A stretch of DNA of 64,000 bases from UBA3478 sp049596955 (GTDB lineage Bacteria > Bacteroidota > Bacteroidia > Flavobacteriales > Flavobacteriaceae): positions 42,240 to 106,239 of the forward strand of contig JBMYMD010000006.1 of NCBI GenBank assembly GCA_049596955.1, read 5' to 3'. A model generated the notes under the pieces. It made no database searches, was not told the origin of the DNA, and saw only the letters and a program-made list of their open reading frames with translations. Position numbers and translations under genes: made by a program. Shown one piece after another: positions 1-7,810 of this stretch (position 1 is its first letter; every line of letters starts with the position of its first letter).

Positions 1-972
1 ATCATCTTTAGAAAAAGCGACAGAGGTTATTCCACCACCATTAAAAGAAGGTAAGTCAATATTCTTCTCTTTTTCCGTATCAAATACCTCGATTACAGTT
101 TGACCGTCTTTATTGATACTGGTGATTCGATATTTACCAGATTTGGAAAAATATGAACTGCTAATATCCCATTCTCTCTCCAATGCAACTTCAGATACAC
201 CTTGTTCAATATCATATCGCATAAGGGAGGTAAACTCTCCATTATAATCAGAGGTGTAGTAGAGGTATTTCCCATCTTTAGAAAAATCTTGAGCATTGTT
301 ATTGCTCAGCACTGTATTTATTTTGGTCATTTCTTTACTAGCAACCGAGTACAGAAATAAATCGACATCATTGGTATTCACAGGTTTGACAAGGGCCAAA
401 TATTCTTCATTGTCAGAGATCTCAGCTACGTCTAATCCCTCGTTATTTTCATAAATCATTTCTGACTTTAGGCTTTCGATATTCATCTTGTAGAAATCGG
501 TAGATTGAGGGGTTCTTTGATTAGAATCGTAATAAAAACTTTGCTCATCTGCACTCCAACCCCTGAAGTTGGCACGAGCACCTGGGTTCGGTGTGAGATT
601 TTGAATATCGCCCGATAATTCTCTCATAAATATTTGATAGATTTCATCGCCATTATTATCCATTCGCAGTAACATTCTATCGTCGTTTGGAAAATAAGAA
701 GTCGTAAAAATTGAGGTGCTGTCAGAACTTGTAAGTGCTTTTAAATTACCATTGGAAATATCAATTTCATATGCGTTGAATATTCCTGTTCGATTACTAT
801 GAATGATTAGCCTTGAATGGTCAGATGAAAAACTTCCACCACCAACGGCTTCATTATTCATTATTTGTTCGATGTCATAAGTTTTCATATTAGCCGCGAC
901 ATTGGAAGCTTTTTGATCGCTACAAGATGCCAAGACAAATAGGGCAAGAATTGAAAATGTTAGTTTATTCAT
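1..972 (-). CDS. Partial S9-peptidase-type beta-propeller lipoprotein (C-terminus beyond window)
   Basis: The reading frame is open from the ATG at 972 to the window edge, giving 324 codons with no stop. The first residues form a lipoprotein signal (MNKLTFSILALFVLASC), with Cys17 the likely lipidated residue. The rest shows repeated TolB/WD40-like propeller blades, such as FSSDHSRLIIHSNRTG, YFPNDDRMLLRMD, GWSADEQSFYYDSN and FSKDGKYLYYTSDYNG. Such propellers in this phylum are usually the N-terminal half of prolyl-oligopeptidase (S9) enzymes or stand alone as TolB-like proteins. The catalytic alpha/beta-hydrolase domain, if present, lies outside the window, so peptidase activity is inferred and not seen. 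It is likely anchored in the envelope. The 86 bases upstream hold no other gene. Confidence 0.85.
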   Translation of the reverse strand, partial: MNKLTFSILALFVLASCSDQKASNVAANMKTYDIEQIMNNEAVGGGSFSSDHSRLIIHSNRTGIFNAYEIDISNGNLKALTSSDSTSIFTTSYFPNDDRMLLRMDNNGDEIYQIFMRELSGDIQNLTPNPGARANFRGWSADEQSFYYDSNQRTPQSTDFYKMNIESLKSEMIYENNEGLDVAEISDNEEYLALVKPVNTNDVDLFLYSVASKEMTKINTVLSNNNAQDFSKDGKYLYYTSDYNGEFTSLMRYDIEQGVSEVALEREWDISSSYFSKSGKYRITSINKDGQTVIEVFDTEKEKNIDLPSFNGGGITSVAFSKDD

Positions 973-1058
973 GGATGGTAATGTTTCTTTAAATGTATAA
1001 AATTTTAGAATGCCCTTCTATTTATAAACGGATTAGGCTTATTTCATAATTGAGGTAA

Positions 1059-1700
1059 TTAAGACCCACATGTGACCTCATATTCGTCCCAGTTTCTGTC
1101 GGTGTCTTCATTGGGAAAATAAAAACATCTGGTGGTGTTATCTGCGAAGGTCAATTTTTTCTCAAATCCAGTAGGGATGTGTACTCCAGTATTTCTGATG
1201 ATATGATCTTCTTCAAAAACCAAAGTAATTCGAACCTTGACATCGCCTTCAACAGACCATTCTCTAATTTGGCTTTCAAGTTCTACCCACTCACCTTGAT
1301 TTAACTGATCCCACTGCATTGCGCAATTGGCGTAGGTAAAGGTTGTACGGATATTTTCAAAAGTGTCTGCAAAAGTTGCAGCCGGAGCCATATGACCCCT
1401 GTCCCAAGGATTATTTCTATAATCGTTATTATCGCTTGTGTACACATTGGGTTCAGAAAAAAAATCTAAATCTCCCCTGGATACATTTTTGGGCCTATTC
1501 GATGCTATATATTCTACCCAGTTAGGTTGCTGAAATTCTTCATTGTAAGAAATCTGAAAAATCCCTTTGTCTATAAACACATCTTTTCTGAGAACGATTT
1601 CAATTGGCTCTGGCTCAATGAAATCTTCAGATGAGGAGCCTAATTGTGAGGTGCACGATATAAGAGTTGCAAAAAACAATAAAAAATGATACTTTTTCAT
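1059..1700 (-). CDS. DNA/RNA non-specific endonuclease lipoprotein (DRGH nuclease)
   Basis: This 213-residue protein begins with a lipoprotein signal (LLFFATLISC, Cys16). It carries the hallmark DRGH motif of the Serratia nuclease/EndoG family at residues 100-103, followed by MAPAATF. The expected metal-binding asparagine sits in the segment NQGEWVELE (Asn134). In this beta-beta-alpha-metal family the DRGH histidine is the general base and the asparagine binds Mg2+. The protein is probably displayed in the periplasm or on the cell surface and degrades extracellular DNA or RNA for nutrients, but that role is inferred. It is slightly shorter than typical family members. It is divergent from the small lipoprotein gene starting at 1733. 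Confidence 0.88.
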   Translation of the reverse strand: MKKYHFLLFFATLISCTSQLGSSSEDFIEPEPIEIVLRKDVFIDKGIFQISYNEEFQQPNWVEYIASNRPKNVSRGDLDFFSEPNVYTSDNNDYRNNPWDRGHMAPAATFADTFENIRTTFTYANCAMQWDQLNQGEWVELESQIREWSVEGDVKVRITLVFEEDHIIRNTGVHIPTGFEKKLTFADNTTRCFYFPNEDTDRNWDEYEVTCGS

Positions 1701-1732
1701 TTCAATAGAGTTTTACTTTAAACTAATCCATT

Positions 1733-1978
1733 ATGACCATGCCATTTTACGGGCTTTTTAAAGACCCAAAAGTATTAAAATATTATCTACTTCTTCTATC
1801 AATTTATGGTATCAGCTGTTCGCCGGTTGCCGATTTTTGCGGAGTATATATAGATGAAGCAAACAATATAGAATACAATTTAAGTTCAAATTTGAATGGC
1901 TGTTACTACTCAAAGAACGGTGATCGCATATTTGTTGATGACGATTTGTGTAATTCTTGTTTAATCGATCCAGATTAG
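1733..1978 (+). CDS. Small Cys-rich lipoprotein, function unknown
   Basis: This is an 81-residue ORF with a hydrophobic stretch YYLLLLSIYGISC that fits a lipoprotein signal peptide, with lipidated Cys29. The mature part of about 50 residues contains four more cysteines (36, 57, 73, 76). I recognise no family. ATG codons at 1733 and 1739 are both possible starts; the N-terminal 15 residues before the hydrophobic core are longer than usual, which leaves the exact start uncertain. It lies 75 bases ahead of the GMC oxidoreductase on the same strand and may be cotranscribed with it. Coding status is likely because of the signal peptide, but it is not proven. Confidence 0.55.
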   Translation: MTMPFYGLFKDPKVLKYYLLLLSIYGISCSPVADFCGVYIDEANNIEYNLSSNLNGCYYSKNGDRIFVDDDLCNSCLIDPD

Positions 1979-2053
1979 ATTTATGCCAATAATGCAATGG
2001 TATTTATTACTTAAATATTAATATATTTAAACAACTATACTAATACATCAAAC

Positions 2054-3766
2054 ATGGATTTAAATACAACTATTAACGAGCATGATTACGATGCAATCGT
2101 AGTTGGTTCAGGAATTAGTGGAGGTTGGGCCGCCAAAGAACTTTGTGAAAATGGTTTAAAAACCTTGGTTTTAGAACGGGGGCGTATGGTGAAACACCGA
2201 GACGATTATCCTACGGCAAATTTAGATCCTTGGGATATGCCTCATGGCGGGAAGACCCCAGCAGATATATTGGAAAAAGACTATTTCAAACAAAAAAGGT
2301 GGGGCGTAAACGAAGGAAACAGACACTTTTATAACAAAGACTCTGATTACTCTTATGACGAAATCAAACCATTTGATTGGATACGAGGTACGCAAGTAGG
2401 AGGAAGATCAATTATATGGGGAAAACAAACGTATAGATGGAGTGATTTAGATTTTGAAGCGAACGCAAGAGACGGATATGGCGTAGATTGGCCAGTACGC
2501 TATAAAGACATTGCACCTTGGTATAGTTATGTAGAAAAATTTATTGGAGTTAGTGGACAGGCTCTAGGTTTAAGACAATTACCAGACAGTGAGTTTTTGC
2601 CTCCTATGGACTTGAATTGTTTAGAAAAACACCTGCAACAAAGTATTGCTTCAACTTACACCGATGAGCGTGTATTGACCATTGGACGAGTAGCACACAT
2701 TACAGAAGGAACCAAACCAGGAGATGGAAGAAGTACCTGTCAAAACAGAAATAGATGTGATAGAGGATGTCCCTTTGGAGCCTATTTCAGCTCAAATTCA
2801 TCAACACTGCCCGTTGCACAAGCCACTGGTAATTTGACGATAAGACCGCACTCTATCGCAGCTGAGGTTCTCTTTGACGACAATACCCAAAAAGCGACTG
2901 GAATTCGAGTTATAGATTCGGAAACCAAAGAAGAATTGGTTTTTACTGCAAAGCTTATTTTCTTAAATGCCTCTGCAATCGGTACAGCTTCGCTTCTTAT
3001 GAGATCCACTAGTGAACGCTTTCCAAATGGAATGGGGAACGACTCCGGAGAATTAGGACACAATATTATGGACCACCAATTAGGTAGTGGTGCTGGAGGT
3101 AAGTATGACGGATTCAAAGATTCTTATTACAAGGGACGAAGACCGAATGGATTTTATATTCCAAGATTCAGGAACCTCGACAGTAAATCTGAAAAGGTTG
3201 ATTTCTTAAGAGGATATGGATATCAAGGAGGTGCATCTCGAGGAGATTGGTCTAGAGTAATTGCGGAATATCAGTACGGTGCTAACCTTAAGGAAGCAAT
3301 TCTCGATGCAGGAGATTGGTCAATAGGAATGGGTGGCTTCGGAGAAGTTTTACCTTATCACGAAAACCACATCAAACTGAATTACGACAAATTAGACCAG
3401 TACGGCATGCCAACAATTGTCTTTGATGCTGAGTTCAAGGAAAACGAAAAGCGCATGAAAGAAGACTGGAAAGTACAGGCTGCTGAAATGTTAGAAAATG
3501 CCGGCGTGAAAGAAGTAAATATATTCGATTCAAATGCGCCGATTGGAAAAGGTATTCACGAGATGGGAACTGCACGAATGGGTAAAGACCCTAAAACTTC
3601 AGTTTTAAATAAATTTAACCAAATGCATGCGGTTAAAAATGTATTTGCTACAGACGGTTCATTTATGACCTCCTCAGCGACACAAAACCCTTCTTTGACT
3701 TATATGGCTTTTACAGCAAGAGCAGTGAACTATGCTGTAGATGCGCTTAAAAAAGGCGAAATATAA
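2054..3766 (+). CDS. GMC family oxidoreductase
   Basis: This 570-residue FAD-dependent oxidoreductase has the dinucleotide-binding GxGxxG at residues 18-23 (VVGSGISGG) followed by the acidic strand end LVLERGR. It has a family-type central segment with GGRSIIWGKQTYRWSD. The C-terminal active-site block carries HEMGTARMG (His502) and ATQNPSLT (Asn545), the His/Asn pair used by GMC enzymes to oxidise alcohols or sugars. No signal peptide is apparent, so it is cytoplasmic or exported by a partner. Many Bacteroidota homologues sit next to a gluconate-2-dehydrogenase subunit 3-like gene; none is present here, and the only neighbour on this strand is a small lipoprotein. The substrate is unknown. 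Confidence 0.93.
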   Translation: MDLNTTINEHDYDAIVVGSGISGGWAAKELCENGLKTLVLERGRMVKHRDDYPTANLDPWDMPHGGKTPADILEKDYFKQKRWGVNEGNRHFYNKDSDYSYDEIKPFDWIRGTQVGGRSIIWGKQTYRWSDLDFEANARDGYGVDWPVRYKDIAPWYSYVEKFIGVSGQALGLRQLPDSEFLPPMDLNCLEKHLQQSIASTYTDERVLTIGRVAHITEGTKPGDGRSTCQNRNRCDRGCPFGAYFSSNSSTLPVAQATGNLTIRPHSIAAEVLFDDNTQKATGIRVIDSETKEELVFTAKLIFLNASAIGTASLLMRSTSERFPNGMGNDSGELGHNIMDHQLGSGAGGKYDGFKDSYYKGRRPNGFYIPRFRNLDSKSEKVDFLRGYGYQGGASRGDWSRVIAEYQYGANLKEAILDAGDWSIGMGGFGEVLPYHENHIKLNYDKLDQYGMPTIVFDAEFKENEKRMKEDWKVQAAEMLENAGVKEVNIFDSNAPIGKGIHEMGTARMGKDPKTSVLNKFNQMHAVKNVFATDGSFMTSSATQNPSLTYMAFTARAVNYAVDALKKGEI

Positions 3767-3787
3767 TAGCGATTCTCGTTCGGGATT

Positions 3788-4828
3788 CTAAGGAATACTT
3801 TTCACCGTTCGAAAACCTAAGTGCTCCATGGCAGAGTCGAGAGAATTAGCCATTCTCGCACTTATGCGATAACTGGCACAATAAGAAGCACTGCATAAGA
3901 AAGAACCTCCTTTTATTACCTTTTCTTGTGCCAATGGATTGGTTCTGTTAAAAGGTTTTGCCGCTCCTTTTGGGTTATTGCTCAAGCCATTGTTGGCAGC
4001 TTCAACATAGTAGTTTGTATTGTACCAATCCGAAGTCCATTCCCATACATTTCCGGCCATATCGTATAATCCATAGGCATTAGGCGGAAAGGATTCTACT
4101 GGTGCCTTATTGGTATAGCCATCTTCCTCTGAATTTTCAACTGGAAAAAGTCCATCCCAAGTGTTTGCTTGAGAACTGAGAAGTTCATGATCATTTCCCC
4201 AAAAGTAAATGTTATTTTCTTGCTCAGCTCTTGCAGCGAATTCCCACTCTGCTTCGGTTGGTAAGCGCTCACCCTTCCATTGACAGTAAGCCAAGGCGTC
4301 TTCATAGGCAATATGAACGACAGGAAAATTTTCAAGACCAGATAAATCACTTCCCGGACCATAAGGCTGCCTCCAATTAGCACCTATTTTCCACTCCCAC
4401 CATTGGGTATAATCGTAAAGATTTTCTACTTGTTGTTTTGGAGAATAAAATAGAAGAGACCCCGGCTGTAAAATAGAATCATGGGGTTTCGGAGTGCCTG
4501 GAGGAACTTGTTTTTTCAACTCTTCCCAATCTATGGCTCTTTCTGCAAGGGTAACATAGCCAGTAGCCTCAACAAAGGCTGAATACTCTGCATTTGTCAC
4601 CTCGTGGGTAGACATAAAAAAGGCATCTACCTTAACCGGGTGCGCTGGCTTTTCATGGGCCATAGCCATTTTATCATTGGCTACGGCGCCCTGCATAAAT
4701 CTTCCCCCGGCAATATAGACCATTCCTGCTGGGGCTTCAATAGGAGTAACTGTTTTAGTTTCTTTCTTCGGATTGCACTGTATACAGACAATACAGAGTA
4801 AAATCAATCCCGTGTTTTTAAATTGCAT
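3788..4828 (-). CDS. Formylglycine-generating enzyme (SUMF1) family protein, exported
   Basis: This 346-residue SUMF1/FGE-sulfatase domain protein follows a hydrophobic leader (GLILLCIVCIQC). The leader suggests a lipoprotein with an imperfect lipobox, or a cleaved signal. Family landmarks are GRFMQG near 42-47, EVTNAEYSAF near 76-85, RLPTEAEWEFAAR at 188-200, and YDMAGNVWEWTSDW near 255-268. Near the C-terminus GGSFLCSASYC places Cys312 and Cys317 where genuine FGEs carry their copper-binding cysteine pair, and GFR ends the domain. That argues for a true sulfatase-activating oxidase and against an EgtB- or PvdO-like relative. It starts immediately after the sulfatase gene ends (4829), so the two form an operon and the neighbour is the probable client. 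Export means it would act on the sulfatase after secretion. Confidence 0.9.
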   Translation of the reverse strand: MQFKNTGLILLCIVCIQCNPKKETKTVTPIEAPAGMVYIAGGRFMQGAVANDKMAMAHEKPAHPVKVDAFFMSTHEVTNAEYSAFVEATGYVTLAERAIDWEELKKQVPPGTPKPHDSILQPGSLLFYSPKQQVENLYDYTQWWEWKIGANWRQPYGPGSDLSGLENFPVVHIAYEDALAYCQWKGERLPTEAEWEFAARAEQENNIYFWGNDHELLSSQANTWDGLFPVENSEEDGYTNKAPVESFPPNAYGLYDMAGNVWEWTSDWYNTNYYVEAANNGLSNNPKGAAKPFNRTNPLAQEKVIKGGSFLCSASYCASYRISARMANSLDSAMEHLGFRTVKSIP

Positions 4829-6310
4829 TTAATATTCTTTGGCGTGTTTAAAGTCTCCCCATCTTGGACGATCTGTCGGTTTTAGAGGAATGTTCATTCC
4901 ATCGGATTCTTCTAACCATTTGTAGAGTGAATTTAACATGGATTTAATGGTGTCTTGCTTACTAGGGTCGGCAATTAAATTATACATCTCATGTGGATCA
5001 TTCTCCAGATCATACAATTCATTTCTGTCCCAGATTCCGTGGTAGCGAATATACTTATACTTATTTGTTCGCATTCCGAAAACAGTAGGTGTCATCGGAA
5101 AATCATTTTCCCAGTAATACTCATAGAAAATTTCTTTTCTCGCTCCCGCTGGATTCTCACCCGTGAGCACATCAACAAAAGAAACGCCAGGCATGTGGTC
5201 GGGTTGCTTTAGACCTGCTTCAGCTAAAATTGTGGGGGCAATATCGATATTTTGAACCATTGCAGTGGGTGTAATTCCACCTTCAAACAATTCTGGGCAG
5301 CGCACCAATAATGGTACTTTTACAGATTCCTCGTAAAAGTGTCTTTTATCGATTAGTCCGTGTTCACCCCAACTAAACCCGTTATCACCCATGTAAATAA
5401 CAAGCGTCGAATCGTCTATTCCTTCGGATTCGAGGTAAGACATTACCGCGCCTATACTATCATCTACTCCTAGCAGGGTCTCGCAATATGCCTGTACCAA
5501 TTCGTGTAAATCTTGATTGTCGTGATACATATAGTCGACTCCATGCCAAGAAACTCTCTGTTTGGCAACCCATTCGGGCCATTTTAGATCTCTCCATTTT
5601 CCTGTTTTCGATTGCTCAAATGTGGGTGGAATAGGTATTTTTTTGTTCTTATAGACACCCAAATGTCTTTTTGCGGGCTTGAAAGCAGCGTGAACGGCCT
5701 TATGAGAGAGATACATAAAAAATGGTTTAGACCGATCTCTTTCATCCAACCAAGAAATAGCGTGTTCGGTTAATAAATCTGTGATATAAGTGGAGTCTTT
5801 ATAGGCGACACGTTCTCCATTGATATTCAATTCAGGATTGTAATAAACACCCTGTCCTTTAAAGCTTTCCCAATGATCAAAACCTGCACGAGGGTTGTCT
5901 GAACTGTCACCCATATGCCATTTTCCGAAGAAACTGGTTTGGTATCCTGCCTTTTGTAAGTAGGTTGGAAAATAAGTCAAGTTTCCAGGGTCTGGTGCCT
6001 GATTATCTATTATGGTATGGGTGTGCGAAAATTGTCCTGTTAAAATGGAGGCTCGTGAGGGGGAACAAAGCGAAGTAGTGACAAAACTGTTGGGCAAGTA
6101 AGCTCCTTCTTTGGCCAATCGGTCCATATTCGGAGTTTTAAGCCAAGGTATTTTACCCGTAAATCCCATGTAATCAAAACGATGATCATCTGTCAATATA
6201 AAAATGACATTTCTAGGTTTTTTCTTTTTGGGCTGTGGATTTGCCGTTAGAGCAAAACTATGAGATAGCATCACCAAAAAAAGCGCGCTACTTAAAGCAA
6301 TTCTGAACAT
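4829..6310 (-). CDS. Secreted sulfatase, Cys-type
   Basis: This 493-residue type I sulfatase has an N-terminal signal peptide (FRIALSSALFLVMLSHSFA). Metal-binding aspartates are in ILTDDHRFDYMG (Asp41, Asp42). The activation motif LCSPSRASILTG (CxPxR, Cys82 to Arg86) is the site converted to C-alpha-formylglycine. GKWHMG (130-134) and the later metal ligands MGDNG (Asp309, Asn310) are intact. The overall layout resembles the arylsulfatase A/N-sulfoglucosamine sulfatase-like groups common in marine polysaccharide degraders; the exact substrate cannot be read. It is the first gene of a two-gene operon with the FGE homologue. Upstream lie 225 bases without a gene, holding the probable promoter. 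Confidence 0.93.
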   Translation of the reverse strand: MFRIALSSALFLVMLSHSFALTANPQPKKKKPRNVIFILTDDHRFDYMGFTGKIPWLKTPNMDRLAKEGAYLPNSFVTTSLCSPSRASILTGQFSHTHTIIDNQAPDPGNLTYFPTYLQKAGYQTSFFGKWHMGDSSDNPRAGFDHWESFKGQGVYYNPELNINGERVAYKDSTYITDLLTEHAISWLDERDRSKPFFMYLSHKAVHAAFKPAKRHLGVYKNKKIPIPPTFEQSKTGKWRDLKWPEWVAKQRVSWHGVDYMYHDNQDLHELVQAYCETLLGVDDSIGAVMSYLESEGIDDSTLVIYMGDNGFSWGEHGLIDKRHFYEESVKVPLLVRCPELFEGGITPTAMVQNIDIAPTILAEAGLKQPDHMPGVSFVDVLTGENPAGARKEIFYEYYWENDFPMTPTVFGMRTNKYKYIRYHGIWDRNELYDLENDPHEMYNLIADPSKQDTIKSMLNSLYKWLEESDGMNIPLKPTDRPRWGDFKHAKEY

Positions 6311-6401
6311 GAGGTGTTTAGATTTATAAGTTAGTTGTTTAGTGGCTTAAAGATAATTAAAAATGATGCGCACAAGTTCTAATTGATCATCAAGAAAAAA
6401 C

Positions 6402-6418
6402 ATGAAATTTGATTTCAT
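6402..6418. repeat. 17-base perfect inverted repeat upstream of the sulfatase gene
   Basis: ATGAAAT-TTG-ATTTCAT is a perfect 7-base inverted repeat with a 3-base centre, located 92 bases before the sulfatase start codon in a gap of 225 bases (6311-6535) that holds no gene I can support. It could be a regulator-binding site for the sulfatase operon. In AT-rich DNA such a repeat can also arise by chance, and no regulator is encoded nearby. Confidence 0.3.
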
Positions 6419-6535
6419 AAAAGATATAGTAAATCGTAAAGTCTAAAATGTTGGGTAAATCAACGACTATGCCTTAGTGCTATTAATTGACCTTAACAAC
6501 TGCTTTAAGGTAAAATCTTTTAGAGTTACTTGCTA

Positions 6536-7003
6536 TTAACTTTCTTCTGCGCAAAGAAAAACGGGCATTAGAACAGAGGATAATAAAAATAGAATTAAAA
6601 AAATTTGAACAAGAATAAATCCAATTCCGTTATAGGGAGGCACAGCGTATAGCTCAAAATCTGCCATAGTTGCAGCGGCCTTTAGATCAGGAATTATATC
6701 AAGCCAAATCTTATTAAATTTTGGAGAGAAATTAAAAATATAAATGGCAATAACTATGGGACTTACAAAATGAAGAAATTTAGCAACTGGAGACAACTGA
6801 TTATTGTCTTGAACGATAATTTCTAAAAATTTTTTGTTGAAGGATAACAACATAATCAAGCCTATGAACATAAAAAAGACATTCCAAGGAGATATTAACC
6901 CAAAAGGTTCTTGAGTATAAGCCCAATGCTCAATGCCAAAAAACGGAGCAAGAACCAAGGCGCTGTAAATAAGAGGTAAAATGAAAAATAAAAGATAACG
7001 CAT
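6536..7003 (-). CDS. Hypothetical membrane protein
   Basis: This 155-residue protein has about four hydrophobic segments: residues 3-20, about 38-54, about 77-95, and a C-terminal helix rich in Ile/Leu/Phe at about 125-150. The soluble loops are short. It ends FLCAEES. I recognise no family or active-site motif. It stands alone between the sulfatase operon and the UPF0173 gene, with about 105 bases on its 5-prime side. The even spread of membrane segments and the lack of a better overlapping frame support it as a real gene. Confidence 0.6.
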   Translation of the reverse strand: MRYLLFFILPLIYSALVLAPFFGIEHWAYTQEPFGLISPWNVFFMFIGLIMLLSFNKKFLEIIVQDNNQLSPVAKFLHFVSPIVIAIYIFNFSPKFNKIWLDIIPDLKAAATMADFELYAVPPYNGIGFILVQIFLILFLLSSVLMPVFLCAEES

Positions 7004-7108
7004 GTCTACTAAATTATGATTGGAATATCTTAATTCTCGTGTGCATCAGAAAGAAAATAAATAGGATAACTTATAGATATCCTATACTAAGAAATGAAAA
7101 CAGATTAG

Positions 7109-7792
7109 TTAAAGTTCTAAAATTTCATTTATACCTTTGATTATCAAATTCTTATCACAAGATTGAAAATACTGCTGCGCTTGTTCAAGATCAATGGTAA
7201 TTGGAGGAAAAGTATTGAAATGTACTGCCAAAATATTCTTACAATCTAAATAATCTGAAGCGATTTTAGCTTCTTTGTATCCCATAGTAAAAAGATCACC
7301 AATAGGCAGAATAGCAAGGTCTAATGCGCCGTGAAGCAATGGAATCAATTTCATATCTGAAAACAGAGAGGTGTCTCCAGCGATATAAACACAATTCTGT
7401 TCTGTTTTAAGCACAAATCCGCAGGCTAAACCCCCATATGAACCGTCTGCAAATGAAGAGGAGTGTACGGCCTGAACGCAATGAAGGCTAAAATCGTCAA
7501 AATTCATACCTCCGCCAGGATTACAGCCAATACCGTCAATATTTTTAGCTGCAAAATGACTGTACAGTTCGAAATTAGCAATGAGTTTACACCCTGAATT
7601 GTTTGCAGCAATACGTTCTGTATCAAGAATATGATCTTGATGCGCGTGAGTGAGTAAGATGTAGTCAACAGAAAGTTTATCGACATCAATACTTTTCGCT
7701 AATGGATTTCCGGAAATGAAAGGATCTACTATAATTTTTGACTGATTTGTTTCGATGAGCAAACAGGAATGTCCCAAATAGGTTATTTTCAT
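7109..7792 (-). CDS. UPF0173 metal-dependent hydrolase (metallo-beta-lactamase fold)
   Basis: This 227-residue metallo-beta-lactamase-fold protein of the UPF0173/YtkL type starts MKITYLGHSC and has the metal-binding HxHxDH motif THAHQDH (His49, His51, Asp53, His54). Further metal ligands are expected in VHSSSFADG, IAGDTSLFSD and the late AVHFNTFP. The length matches the family. UPF0173 proteins are cytoplasmic with no settled physiological substrate. The start codon lies only 18 bases from the divergent GTG start of the esterase-VanX gene, so the two share a very short regulatory space. Confidence 0.92.
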   Translation of the reverse strand: MKITYLGHSCLLIETNQSKIIVDPFISGNPLAKSIDVDKLSVDYILLTHAHQDHILDTERIAANNSGCKLIANFELYSHFAAKNIDGIGCNPGGGMNFDDFSLHCVQAVHSSSFADGSYGGLACGFVLKTEQNCVYIAGDTSLFSDMKLIPLLHGALDLAILPIGDLFTMGYKEAKIASDYLDCKNILAVHFNTFPPITIDLEQAQQYFQSCDKNLIIKGINEILEL

Positions 7793-7810
7793 GATAAGAT
7801 TTATTAGTCA

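Noticed and set aside
6490..6511. Hairpin ACCTTAA with TTAAGGT between the membrane protein and sulfatase genes
   Set aside because: No T run follows on either strand and the loop is AT-rich; not a credible terminator.
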